Shown: piece after piece, positions 34,261 to 45,957 of the stretch
Layout: each line of letters opens with the position of its first letter
Position numbering within the stretch: position 1 is the stretch's first letter
Origin: Avena insularis
Taxonomy: Eukaryota; Streptophyta; Magnoliopsida; Poales; Poaceae
Reading direction: 5' to 3'
Assembly: GCA_023614405.1 (NCBI GenBank)
Contig: CM042692.1
Span: 121,389,503-121,453,502 of the forward strand
DNA length: 64,000 nucleotides
Made by a program: the position numbers and the translations under genes
The notes under the pieces: model-generated
Seen by the model: the letters and a program-made list of their open reading frames with translations, nothing else
What the model was told of the DNA's origin: nothing
The model's database searches: none

Positions 34261-37082
34261 CTATTTGAAAACAGACTCTACAAGTCTCTGAATTTGGTCC
34301 TCTATGAATTTCTCCGGAGTTATAACTTGAAAGGCATCAACATCTTCATTGTAAGAATCTCCAGCAATATAGTGTTTGAGTCGCTGTCCATTCACTACTT
34401 GTGTAGTATTATCTTTTAGAGAAGAAATTTTTATTGCTCCTGAACAGTATACTTCTTCAATGATGAAAGGTCCTTCCCATTTTGATAGTAGCTTACCTGC
34501 AAAAAATCTGAGACGAGACCTATACAATAGAACTTTCTCACCAACATGAAATTCTCTCTTAAGTATTCGCTTGTCATGCCATCTTTTAACTTTTTCCCTT
34601 AAAGAGCCTAGCATTCTCATAGGCTTCACTCCTCCATTCATCTAAAGAACTTAAGTCAAATAATATTTTCTTACCAGCGAGCTTACAATCTCTATTTAGT
34701 TCTTTCACTTTCCCAGTAAGCTTTGTGTTCTAATTCTAAGGGTAGGTGGCAAGCTTTCCCATAAACTATTTTATAAGGAGACATTCCCATAGGATTTTTG
34801 TAAGCAGTTCTATAAGCCCATAAAGCATCAGTTAACTTCTTAGCCCAGTTTTTTCTAGACCTATTAACAGTCTTTTGCAAGATAGATTTAATTTCTCTAT
34901 TTGATAACTCTACTTGCCCGCTAGTTTGGGGGTGATAAGCTGAAGCAATTCTTTGATTAACATCATATTTAGCAAGGGTCTTCCTAAAACCACCATGAAT
35001 GAAATGAGAACCCCCATCAGTCATGAGATACCTAGGCACCCCAAACCTAGGAAAGATAATATCCTTAAGCATTTTTAGAGAAGTCTCCCTGTCAGCACTC
35101 TTTGTTGGAATGGCTTCCACCCACTTAGTAACATAATCAACGCGAACAGGAATATGAGTGTAGCCTTTCGAAGGAGGGAAAGGACCCATAAAGTCAAATC
35201 CCCAACAATCAAAAGGTTCAATAACTAGAGAGTAGTTCATAGGAATTTCATTGCGTCTAGAAATATTAACAACACGCTGACATTCATCACAAGATAAAAC
35301 AAATTTTCTTGTATCTTTAAAAAGGGTAGGCCAGTAGAAACCTGATTGTAGTACCTTTTGTGCTGTTCTATCTCCTGCATGATGTCCTCCATAGGCGCTA
35401 CCATGACATTTACGCAATATCTCCTTTTGTTCATATTCTGGAACACATCTTCGCATAATACCATCCACTCCTACTTTGTATAAGTCTAGGCCATCCCAAA
35501 AATAATGCCTCAAATCATAGAAGAACTTTCTTCTTTGCTGAGCTGTAAAAGTTGGAGGCAAATACTTGGAGACAATAAAGTTAGCATAATCAGCATACCA
35601 AGGGCTTCCTCGCAAGCTCACCCCTACTGCAGCTAACTGTTCATTTGGGAAACTATCATTAACAGTCATAAAGTCAAAAGAGATGTTTTCCAAACGAGAT
35701 AAATTATCAGCTACAGGGTTTTCAGCACCCTTCCTATCTACTATATGTAGATCAAACTCTTGTAAAAGCAGTACCCATCTAATAAGCCTAGGCTTAGCGT
35801 CCTGCTTCGTCATAAGATATTTAATAGCAGCATGATCAGTATGAATGGTTACTTTTGAGTCCACAATATAGGGCCTAATCTTATCAAAGGCAAAAACAAC
35901 AGCTACAAATTCCTTTTCAGTAGTGGCATAATTCCTTTGAGCAGCGTCTAGAGTCTTACTAGCATAATGGATACCGTTTAACTTTTTATCAATACGTTGC
36001 CCAAGGACAGCCCCTATAGCAAAATCACTAGCATCACACATTATTTCAAAGGGTAAACTCCAATCACGTGGTTGAACAATAGGGGCTGTAGTTAAAGCCT
36101 TCTTAAGAGTTTCAAAAGCTTCCCTACAATCATCATAAAAAATGAAGGGTACATCTTTTTGAAGAAGATTAGTGAGAGGTTTTGATATCCTAGAGAAGTC
36201 TTTAATAAACCTCCTATAGAAACCAACATGACCAAGGATACTACGAATACCTTTGATGTCTCTTGGACATGGAATCTTCTCAATTGCGTCAACCTTAGCT
36301 CTATCAACTTCTATGCCTCTTTCAGAAACTTTCTTCCCAAGAACAATCCCTTCATTAACCATGAAGTGGCATTTCTCCCAATTAAGAACAAGATTAGTTT
36401 CTTCACATCTCTGCAAAACTTTATCAAGGTTGTGCAGACAATTATCAAAAGAAGTTCCATAGATAGAAAAGTCATCCATGAACACTTCTACAATTTCCTC
36501 ACAAAAACCATGAAAGATAGTAGACATGCACCTTTGGAAAGTAGCAGAAGCATTACATAAACCAAAAGGCATACGTCTATAAGCATAAGTTCCATAAGGG
36601 CAAGTAAAAGTAGTTTTTTTCTTGATCTTGTTGTTTAACAGCAATTTGAGAGAAACCAGAATAACCATCAAGAAAACAAAAATGGGTCTTTTTAGACAAC
36701 CTTTCCAACATTTGATCTATAAAAGGAAGCGGGTAGTGATCTTTCTTAGTAACTTTATTGACTTTCCTAAAATTGATGCACATCCTATAGCCTACCACTA
36801 TTCTTTGAGGAATAAGCTCATCATTATCATTAGGGACAACGGTAATACCTCCCTCTTTAGGAACACAATGAATAAGACTAACCCATTCACTATCAGCAAT
36901 AGGGTAAATAATACTAGCATCAAGGAGTTTCAATACCTCATTCCTTACCACTTCCTTCATCCTAGGATTTAAACGTCGTTGGTGCTCCACCACCGCTCGT
37001 GATCTGGTTCTATGTTGATAAAATGCTGACATATAGTAGGTGAAATCCCTTTTAAATCATCCAGAGTATAGCCCATAGCTCC
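34261..37082 (-). pseudogene. pol: Athila pol: reverse transcriptase, RNase H, integrase
   Basis: The N-terminal RT part (37032-36577) shows [11 protein letters not shown]; a one-base expansion in a poly-A run (minus strand, near 36614) shifts the frame. The second frame (36671-34692) carries the catalytic motif FMDDFSIYG, RNase H ([14 protein letters not shown] and TDHAAIKYL), the integrase zinc region (YGGHHAGD... CDECQR) and the catalytic core ([28 protein letters not shown]). A second shift near 34690 precedes the C-terminal DNA-binding part (34641-34261), with WEGPFIIEEVY as GPY/F-like motif. All catalytic acids are present, so only the shifts clearly disable it. No chromodomain is present, as expected for Athila. 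Confidence 0.9.
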
Positions 37083-38988
37083 TCAATGTTTCCTCAAAAC
37101 TTCCAATAACCTTTCTTCTTCCTTCCCTGAAAGTTTAGCGCTAACAATAACAGGATATATCTTTTTATCATCAATATAAGCATATTTAAGATCATCAGGG
37201 AGAGGTTTTAGATCGAAATCCGGATCCTTTTTAGGTGGCATCGTGGTACCCAAGTCTTCTACAGGCAAGTAGTGCTTAAGCATCATAGGTTGATCACGGA
37301 GAATCCTGTCAATCTCATTCCTTTCTTCCATGAAGATTTCACTTTCATGATCTTCCATAAATAGCTGCAAAGCATTGTTAGGAGCAAGAGAAATAGAAGC
37401 AAGTTGTTCAACCCTAAAATCCTCATTATGGGTTTCCTCTTCGCAAGGTTCTTTAGCAAATTTCGAAAAATTAAACTCATAAGATTCCCCATCAAACTTA
37501 GTCAAGATTTTCTCCCTCTTGCAATCAATAATAGCTCCACAAGTACTCAAGAAAGGTCTACCAAAAATGTTAGGGTAGGTTTTACTAGCAGAAGAACCAA
37601 GTACTAGAAAATCAGCAGGGTACTTAATCTTACCACAAAGAACTTCCACGTCTCGTACAATACCAATTTGAGAGATGGTCTCTCTATTAGCAAGGTGAAT
37701 AACCACATCAATCTCTTCCAAATCGCAAGGACTGATTTCATGCATAATTTCTCAGTAAAGCTCATAAGGAATATCACTGGAACTTGCACCAATATCACAT
37801 AAACCATAATAGCAATGATCACCAATTCTAACAGAAAGCACATGAACACTAGCTTTTTTAGTTCTATTGGGATGTGAAACAATATTAGAAGCATCCTCAC
37901 AAAAGACTATGTGCCCATCTTCTACGCTTTTAGTGACAAGGTCTTTCACAACTGCTACCACATGTTCAATGTTTATTTGTTCATCAGGTTTTACAGTTCT
38001 TTTTTCACTTTTGGTGATTACATTAGTTATCATAGGATGGTCCTTTACCTTTTCGGGGAAGGGAATCTTCTCGATATAAGGTTCGGGTAAGATGGGGTCA
38101 ATAATGCAATACTCAGCACTTCCAATAGGAGCATAGTCAACAATATCTTTGTAAGGTGCATGGTAATTGTTCCATCCCCTTTTTGGAATTTTGATATACG
38201 AAGCAAAAGCTCTAAAGCAATTCATAATAACTTGCAAATCAAGACCATAAATATTACTAATATTTTGAAAGTCATCTGTTCCCATAAAAGATTCAATGCA
38301 TTCATAATCATAATTTATACCTGACTTTCTACCTTTGTCATTCTCCCAAGCTTCAGCATTGTCTTGAATATGGTCCAGAAGATCCCATTTAGCTTCTTCT
38401 TCCATGCGAGTGAATGATCCAGCACAAGAAGCATCCAATAAATCTTTATCATGTAGAGGGAGCCTTGCATAAAAGTTATTGATAATAATATTGTTGGGGA
38501 GCTCATGTATGGGACATTTGAGCATTAGTAACTTCAATCTCCCCCAATCTTGAGCTGTACTCTCTCCATCAAGAGGCCAAAATTTGTATATTTGATTCCG
38601 ATCTTTATGAATCTCACTAGGAGGATAAAACTTTGAATAAAAGAGAGGCACTATTTCCTCCCATTCTAGAGCTTGACCATTCCTCAGCTCTTCCTTTTAG
38701 TGATAATGAGAATAACTTCTTCTTAACTTGATCTGTAGTAATACCTGCACACTTGAACAACCCGCACAATTCGTGTATAAAGAGTAAATGATCACCGGGA
38801 TGGACAGTTCCATCCCCAACATAGTAGTTATCCAAAACACGATAAATAATTCTTGTAGGTATTTTGAAAACATCATTCTCAGCAGGTGGTGGCTTATCTA
38901 CTACCTTAGCAGTGGTAGTAGCATTACAAAATAAGAAACTCAGCGAATTATCCATAACGAAAATAAAGCAACTAACAGTAGTAAACAA
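37083..38988 (-). pseudogene. gag: Athila gag and protease
   Basis: Gag forms the particle that packages element RNA. The first frame (38988-38617) includes YYVGDGTVHPGDHLLFIHEL. A deletion of roughly 20 bases near 38665 (after RAEEW) shifts to the next frame, which resumes at LFYSKFYPP and runs to 37752. The aspartic protease follows as LCDIGASSSDIP (active Asp in DIGAS), then a TGA near 37754 that fits a decayed CGA, and the protease remainder and linker to RT (37745-37083, with FLVLGSSASKTYPNIFGRPF). The linker ends just before the RT frame. Comparison with the pol-less element at 45958 confirms the Gag assignment and locates the deletion. Confidence 0.85.
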
Positions 38989-39040
38989 TACTCACAGTAT
39001 AAGTTTCCTTTACCACTTCCACTCTCCAATAGCGCTTCAC

Positions 39041-39058
39041 TCCCTGGCAACGGTGCCA
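39041..39058 (-). other. Athila primer binding site (tRNA-Asp type)
   Basis: On the minus strand tggcaccgttgccaggga lies 11 bases inside the 5' LTR. It is the Athila-type tRNA-Asp primer site with two differences from the site at 45552. Confidence 0.8.
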
Positions 39059-39069
39059 GAAAATAGTCT

Positions 39070-40481
39070 TGATGACCCACAAGTATAGGGGGTGTATCGC
39101 AGTATTTTCGATAAGTAAGAGTGTCGAACCCAACGAGGAGCAGAAGGTGCTAGCTAGTGGTATGGATCAGGAATTCTCTGCAAATACTTAGCAAATGGAT
39201 TTTTAGGGGTTTTCGATAAAGCAAGCAAACAAAGTACGAGTAAATAAACGACAGTAGGAATAAATGCAGCAAGTGGCCCAATCCTTTATGCAGCAAAGGA
39301 CAAGCCGGTTGTATTACTTAAGATGACCAAACATTCTCGAGGACACATGGGAAGACTGTCAAGTGCTTTCGCTTCATATAGTTGATTAATCTTCTTTAGC
39401 TTGCTAAGTGTTGTGTGGGTGAACCTGTGCTAATGTACCGCCCCATCCAAGACTAATACATACTTGTGATTATACCCCTTGCAAACATCCGTAAGTACAA
39501 GAAAGTAATTAAGGTAGAAACCTAACCATAGCTTTGAACTCTAAGACCCTTATGTCCCTTATGCAATGGTTTCCTAACGGGGGTTCAGGTTTCTGTCACT
39601 CCGGCAACCCCTACGATTAGTATCCAAATACACAATGCATTCCCCTAGGCCCATATAGGTGAAGTGTCATGTAGTCGACGTTCACATGACACCACTAGAA
39701 GAAGTACACCACAACTTAAATAACAATCTATTGAATCTTTCTCAACACAACTCCACTACTAACAACAAGACTTCTCCCATGTCCTCAAGAACAAAACGAA
39801 CTACTCACAAGACATCATATGGATCATGATCAGAGATGGAATAATGATGTATAACAATATGAACATAAACAATAATTCAATGGTTCACTCAATAGCATCA
39901 ACTACAAAGAGTAATCAACACCGGGAAAGTTTCCCCTATGAACTAATGCAAGATTCAACTCAATTGTTACAGCAATATGGAGATGGTGATGAGGGTGCTG
40001 ATGGTGATGATGGTGGTGGTGAGATCTTTCTCTCTCGGTGTTTTCCGCCCCGCAGAGGCGGCAGAATCTTTCTGTGGTTGCTCTCCTAGTCTTAGGGTTT
40101 CAGGAGGTTGATATATGCCAGAGGGGAGAGGCTGGAGTGGGCCAGGGTGGCCACACCACCTCCTGGCGCGGCCTAGGGCTGCCCGTGCCATGGGGTGGTG
40201 TGGGCCCCCTGTGGCCCATCTCCACTCCGTCTTCTGGCATCCTTAGTGTTCTGGAAAAATAGGTTTTTCTGTATATTTTCCCGGATTTTCTGATCTTCAC
40301 GAATTTTGCCTCCAAACAGCACCTTTTCCATCAGAATCCTGACTGCAACGGTCCATGCTCCAAAAGTCATCAACCATGCAAAAATATACGAAATAAGATA
40401 AGTATCACCTCTCAATATGAAATATATCAATGAATAATAGCGAATTAAGACATAGAATAGTGATGCAAAATGGACGTATCA
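39070..40481 (-). repeat. Athila 5' LTR (1412 bp)
   Basis: Plus-strand reading starts tgatgacccacaagtat and ends gacgtatca. It lacks about 100 bases present in the 3' LTR, the deletion falling after ggtggtggtga near 40021. Otherwise the two LTRs differ by scattered substitutions. Confidence 0.9.
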
Positions 40482-42041
40482 AACACACATGCAATGATTC
40501 TAGTGGATCCATATGTGGTTTGTGGAAAGAACACACATGCAATGACATTGGTTGATCCATATGTGGTTTGTGGAAAGAACACACATGCAATGACACTTGT
40601 TGATCCATATGTGGTTTGTGGAAAGAACACACATGCAATGACTCAAGTGGGTCCATGTGTGGTTTGTGAAAAGAACACACATGCAATGACTCTGGTTGAT
40701 CCATGTGTGGTTTGTGGAAAGAACACACACGCAATGACTCAAGTGGGTCCATGTGTGGTTTGTGAAAAGAACACACATGCAATGACTCTGGTTGATCCAT
40801 GTGTGGTTTGTGGAAAGAACACACATGCAATGACTTTAGTGGATCCATATGTGGTTTGTAGAAAGAACACACATGCAATGACATTGGTTGATCCATGTGT
40901 GGTTTGTAAAAAGAACACACATTCAATGACTCTGGTTGATCGATGTGTGGTATGTGGAAAGAACACACATGCAATGACATTGGTGGATCCATATGTGGTT
41001 TGTGGAAAGAACACACATGCAATGACATTGGTTGATCCTTGTGTGGTTTGTAAAAAGAACACGCATGTAATGACTCTAGTGGATACATATGTGGTTAGTG
41101 AAAACAACACACATGCAATGAACACTGGTGGATCCATATGTGGTTCATGGAAAGAACACACATGCAATGACACTGGTGGATCCATATGTGGTTTGTCAAA
41201 AGAACACATATGCAATGACTCTAGTGCTGGTTTTAGTATAAGAACACACATGCAATGACTCTAGTGGGTCCATATGTGGTTTGTGAAAAGAAAACACATG
41301 CAATGACTCTAGTGGATCCATATGTGGTTTGTGTAAAGAACACACATGCAATGACACTGGTTGATCCATATGTGGTTTGTGGAAAGAACACACATGCAAT
41401 GACACTGGTTGATCCATATGTGGTTTGTGGAAAGAACACACATGTAATGACTCTGGTGGATCCATGTGTGGTTTGTGAAAAGAACACACATGCAATGCCA
41501 TTGGTTGATCCATGTGCGGTTTGTGAAAAGAACACACATGCAATACCATTGGTTGATCCATGTGGTTTGTGGAAAAGAACACACATGCAATGACATTGGT
41601 GGATCCATAAGTGGTTTGTGGAAAGAATACACATGCAGTGAACATTGGTGGATCCATGTGTGGTTTGTTAAAAGAACACACATTAAATGCCATTGGTTGA
41701 TCCATGTGTGGTTTGTGAAAAGAACACACATGCAATGCCATTGGTTGATCCATGTGGTTTGTGGAAAAGAACACACATGCAATGACATTGGTGGATCCAT
41801 ATGTGGTTTGTGTAAAGAACACACATGCAATGACTCAAGTGGGTCCATATGTGGTTTGTGAAAAGACCACACATGCAATGACTCTAGTGGATCCATATGT
41901 GGTTTGTAGAAAGAACACACATGCAATGAACACTGGTGGATCCATATGTGGTTCATGATAGGAACACACATGCAATGACTCTAGTGGATACATATGTGGT
42001 TTGTGGAAAGAACACACATGCAATGAACTCTAGTGGATCTA
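40482..42041 (+). repeat. 48-bp tandem repeat array, right part (about 32 units)
   Basis: This continues the array of 24348-30281 after the Athila insertion. It contains a 262-codon forward frame (40470-41258) of 16-residue units. The rare shortened unit ctctagtgctggttttagt occurs at about 30206 and again at about 41219, so this part repeats the end of the left part at an array distance of about 805 bases. The array ends at 42041 at the junction with module copy B. Confidence 0.92.
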
Positions 42042-42590
42042 TCTTGGCATAATTTGATGTATGCCATGATGTATTTGATTGTAAAAGACACTCACTTTCC
42101 ATTTTTATACTACTCAGCTTTGCCCTTGGTTTTTTGATACTACCTAGTTTTGCCCCTCTCTCTCTTTCGTAGAAGCCCAAACCTATGCCCACTCTGTCTG
42201 CTACGCCCTGATTGGTTGTCACAATTGTCACGCGGATCTTGCGCACCAACCGTTGATCCTGTGTGATCCAACGAGGCTCGTTGCACACGTCGTGCCCTTC
42301 ACAGAACAGCGAGAGACAGCACAGACGTCTCCCTCAATGAGACTTCTACAAGAAGGAACACGATGCCATTCATGGAAAAATTCATCGAGTGGTCATGTCA
42401 CGTTTAATCTAGTCTGCAAAGGCTACAAGTCTACTACACAGCAACTGGTCATCCACGGCCCACGGGCTATACCATTTTTACTACACAGCGTGCTTACACT
42501 CTCACTTCCGACAGGCCCCCACCACACGAACCTTCCACGCGGCAGCCGCAGCCGGAAGAGCTACCTACCGGGGCCCTCGAGGAGGCCTAA
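42042..42590 (+). repeat. Array-flanking module, copy B
   Basis: Matches copy A at 14733-15300 from the tcttggcataatttgatg junction onward, with the hairpin arm changed at one base (atgccatg). It includes the ctcagctttgccc units, the tgattggttgtcac block, ccgttgatcctgtgtgatcc, and continues into sequence that looks like the promoter of the zf-XS gene (ccctcgaggaggcctaaat). Confidence 0.75.
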
Positions 42591-42730
42591 ATATCCCCGC
42601 ATTAAAAACCCAGCCTATCGGGTCCTCCATTCGCACTCATCCACTACTCTCTCTTCCCTATCTAGCAAAATCCCAGAATCTTGAACGTACTTGCACGAAC
42701 CTTCTCCATGAAACCAGTGCGTGGGGTTGA

Positions 42731-43527
42731 GTGTCCGGGCATCGCCGTCGGGGTGGTGCTTCACGCGGCAGATCTGGAGGAGCATCACGCAACAGAAGGC
42801 GAGGAGGACATGTAGTCAACCCCTTGGGGGACCATGTGCTCGCCGGTGCTGACGACTTCGGAGGCTCTGATGAGGGCGTGGAGTTCGATGAACACGCTCC
42901 GCTCGTGTACCCAGGGGTACATCTATTTCTACATGTTTCATATTTTCTGCTTGAGCTTAATCTGTCCTGGCGTCATAAAAAAATCTAGTCCTAATGATTA
43001 GATGCAACGTACGAACCGGTACATGGAGAGATCTAGTCTGTTCTGAATGAATGCACATTATTTATTAATAAGTTATCAAGAACACAAACCACATTAATTT
43101 AGGAGCGAGCTGGGGAAACGACCCTAATGAACTGCTGAACCTGTATAGACATGTTATTGCATCGAAAGTAACTCGGAATGGTGGAAGGAATATATATTTA
43201 TTATTTTTCTCATTTCGGTTTGCATTCCATACATTACAGGTGGATTCAAGTGAGATGGACTCTGACAAGCAGACTAGGGACAACAAGAGCCGCCATGTCA
43301 TGAAGAAGCTCAAGAGCGAGATAATCCATTTCTGCACGCGACTTGGGGAGCTTAGGTGCCCTTTCTGTAAGAAAGGAGTCAACTCAAGGATTGCCAGCTT
43401 GATTCCGCATGCGGTTGGCATCGGTAAAAGCCCGGCTAGTAAACACAAGTCAGCGACCAAGGCTAAGCACGCTGCTTATGGCAAATTCCCGAGGGAGTAT
43501 GTCAAGACCGGCCTAGTGTCCCCTTAG
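42731..43527 (+). pseudogene. zf-XS (FDM/SGS3-type) zinc-finger gene 1
   Basis: Exon 1 is open from 42731 (GTG; no ATG in frame) to 42916 and encodes a Gly/Arg-rich start (RRRGGASRGRSGG) and an acidic end (DDFGGSDEGVEFDEH). A 323-base intron (donor gtacat at 42917, acceptor attacag to 43239) joins in phase 0 to exon 2 (43240-43527): DSDKQTRDNKSRHVMKKLKS, then a zf-XS domain CPFCKKG...LIPHAVGIGKSP... KAKHAAYGKF, with two Cys and two His of the zinc site. The zf-XS family includes SGS3 and FDM/IDN2 proteins of RNA silencing and RNA-directed DNA methylation, but those also have XS and XH domains, absent here. The frame ends 31 residues after the last His. An upstream ATG at 42708 is out of frame, so this copy may be a start-less pseudogene. 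Confidence 0.7.
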
Positions 43528-43659
43528 TTAGGAATCAGCAACTTCTAGCCGACCAACCCGTCACTGTGCTGGCCCGGCCACTAATAATATTTAGTTCTCT
43601 TACCGTATCTAGACCCTTAAACTATGGGGATTTCTATTTTCGTACCCTTCAAATTATAT

Positions 43660-44060
43660 TCAAGTTCATCTGTTTATGGAGTTAAAGTTCCGGTGGCATA
43701 CTCATTATTTTGCATGGATAGAGGGGTGCCCCCGACAGATATAAGGGTTATCCTGTCCGCTAGATCACAGAGGATCAACGGTTGGTGGGCATGATCCGTG
43801 TGACAACTATCTTGACCAATCAGAGCGTAGCAGCGAAGATGAGCAGAGGTGCGAGAGATGGATACAAAGAGAGGGGAAAACCGAGTAGCACTTAAGAACC
43901 AAGGGCAAACCTGAGTAAACTTAAAAACCAAGGGGAAAACTGAGTAGAACTTAAAAACCAAGGGCAAGAGTGACAAAGGGATTCAAATAGAAAATAGAAA
44001 ATGATTTAAAAATGGAACCAAACAGCCCGTGTTACGCTCGAGGAAAAAACTGAGTACAAC
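43660..44060 (-). repeat. Array-flanking module, copy C (inverted, partial)
   Basis: On the minus strand it contains three about 30-bp units (43881-43969) built on ctcagttttgcccttggttt with variants, then a tgattggtcaagat block and ccgttgatcctctgtgatct near 43755. These are in the same order as in copies A and B, but the orientation is opposite. It lies downstream of zf-XS gene 1 and immediately upstream of the 44112 element and, before that insertion, of zf-XS gene 2. Confidence 0.7.
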
Positions 44061-44111
44061 TGAATCGCCAGGGTTAGACACGAGGGAAAAAACGTGACTC
44101 ATGGTACGCGT

Positions 44112-45541
44112 TGATACATTGCAAATGTATCTATAATTTTTGATGTTCCATGCTTGGTTTTATCTACTTTCTTATGTTTTGTCCACACTTTGGAGTACTT
44201 TTCATATGATTTCTTGGACTAACCTATTAACAAGAGCCACAGTGCCAGTTGCCTGTTTTCTGCTGTTTTTGGTTCCAGGAAAGTCAGAAAATCAATATTC
44301 TCGGAATTGGACGGGACAAAAGCCAAAGTTGATATTTTACCGGAAGACTCACGGAGCCAGAAGACGAGACGGAGAGGGGCCACAGGGCAGCCACACCATG
44401 TGGTGGCGCGGGCTAGCCCTAGCCGCGCCACCAGGTGGTGTGGGCCCCCTGGCCGCCCACCGACCTTGCCTCTTCGCCTATGAGAAGCCTCCCGATGCAT
44501 AAACCCTAAATCGTCAATCAGAAATCCACGAAAAGTTCCGCAGCGCCACCGCCACCGAAGGGGAGATTTGGGGGACAGAAAGTCTCTGTTCCGGCACCCT
44601 GCCGGGACGGGGAAGTGCCCCCAGAGCCATCTCCATTGATCTCCACCACCATCTCCATCACCATTGTTGATTCCCATGATGAGGAGGGAGTAGTTCTCTC
44701 TCAAGGCTAAGGGTTCTACCGGTAGCTATGTGTTCATCTCTCTCTCTATGCATGATCTTATTGAGATCATGAGCTTGTAATCTATAGATCTACCTTGCTA
44801 CTCAAGTGCTTTAATAGATCTCTGCTCTCGCCATGTGTGTGAAAGTGACAGCGTGCACACCATGGTGGCACTTAGGCTAGAGATTACAAATACTTGTTAT
44901 GAGTTATATTTGGAGTTGGATGTCTTTATGAAATTGTGGTGTTTGTTGGACTCATCTAGTACTCAAGGTGACAGTGTGGGGTTATATAGATGGGAAAGGC
45001 TTACTTTGAGGTGTGCTGTTATAGCCCTACCATCGATTAGAGTGTTCAACCGGAGAGTAGTTAAGAGTGGTATCATAAAGAGAAGATATTTATATGAGAG
45101 TGTTCACTAGTGAAAGTATGATCCCTAGGCCTTGTTTCTAAGCATTGATACACCGTTTGCAATTAGATCTGTTACATGTTTGCTTGCTTCCTTCTTTATT
45201 TCAGTTTGCCTTTAGTCTTTTCCCACGTCAACCACACGCCACCAAGCTATTTTCTATCACCGTTACCAATTATAATTATCTATACCACTTGTATTTCAGT
45301 ATCTCTTCGCTGAACTAGTGCACCTATACACCTGACAAGTGTATTGGGTGTGTTGGGGACACAAGAGACTTCTTGTATCTTGATTGCAGGGTTGCTTGAG
45401 AGGGAATACCTTTGACCACTTCCTCCCTGAGTTCGATAAACCTTCGGCGATCCACTTAAGGGAAAACTTGCTGCTGTTCTACAAACCTCTGCACTTGGAG
45501 ACCCAACAACTGTCTACAAGAATAGAAGTGCGTAGACATCA
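44112..45541 (+). repeat. 5' LTR of the pol-less Athila-type element
   Basis: 1430 bases, from tgatacattgcaaatgtatc to gcgtagacatca. A GC-rich dyad lies at 44389-44447. ORFs inside it on either strand are also found at matching places in the other LTRs of this family and are not genes. Confidence 0.92.
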
Positions 45542-45551
45542 AGCTATTTTC

Positions 45552-45569
45552 TGGCGCCGTTGCCGGGGA
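45552..45569 (+). other. Primer binding site (tRNA-Asp type)
   Basis: tggcgccgttgccgggga lies 10 bases after the LTR and matches the 3' end of plant tRNA-Asp, the standard Athila-lineage primer. Confidence 0.85.
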
Positions 45570-45957
45570 GGTAAGGTAAAAGGTACTCACATCCTCCGGT
45601 GTGAGTGCTCGATGTTATTTCCTTTAGATTCTACAATTTTGTCTTTTTGTTTCTTGTTTTCACTAGTTGAAGCAATGAAAACAACAACAAAATTAGAGAG
45701 CTTTTTAGTATTTTTCCTAATATAGAACATGAATTATCTGAAAAGAAAATTAAAAAACTCATGGAACTTTCTTTGCATGCTAATAGCAATGTTATTAGTA
45801 TGAATCTTTTGAACACCTTTGTTACTAATGCTATGGAAACGTCTAAGCTTGGGGAAGTTTGTTTCTATGATAATGATCTTTTTCCCCAGCTTTAAAGAAG
45901 AAAATTTTCTCTGATGATACTTTATCTCCCATATGTGGTAATTATAATGAACGTGTT
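45570..45957 (+). pseudogene. gag: Frameshifted Gag leader of the pol-less element
   Basis: Between the primer site and the long ORF a conserved leader is readable in two frames: KIRELFSIFPNIEHELSEKK, then LHANSNVISMNLLNTF, ending NDLFP. A one-base loss in a tttttcccc run near 45882 shifts into the frame that continues as ALKKKIFSDD and the long ORF. Its start also differs by one base from the minus-strand relative, which has an ATG-initiated MENNNKIRE. In this copy translation of the long ORF would need ATG 45958 or a frameshift. Confidence 0.65.

Larger units (their letters stand above)
30282..40481 (-). mobile_element. Complete Athila-lineage LTR retrotransposon inserted in the 48-bp array
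   Basis: The 10,200-bp element has LTRs at 39070-40481 (5', reading minus) and 30282-31794 (3'), a tRNA-Asp type primer site, gag, protease, RT, RNase H and integrase in Athila order, a long 3' non-coding region and a polypurine tract. Flanks are aacac on both sides (30277-30281 and 40482-40486), a perfect 5-bp target duplication inside a repeat unit. By eye the LTRs differ at about 2% of aligned sites plus one deletion of about 100 bases. Frameshifts and a few stops disable the coding region. Confidence 0.93.
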
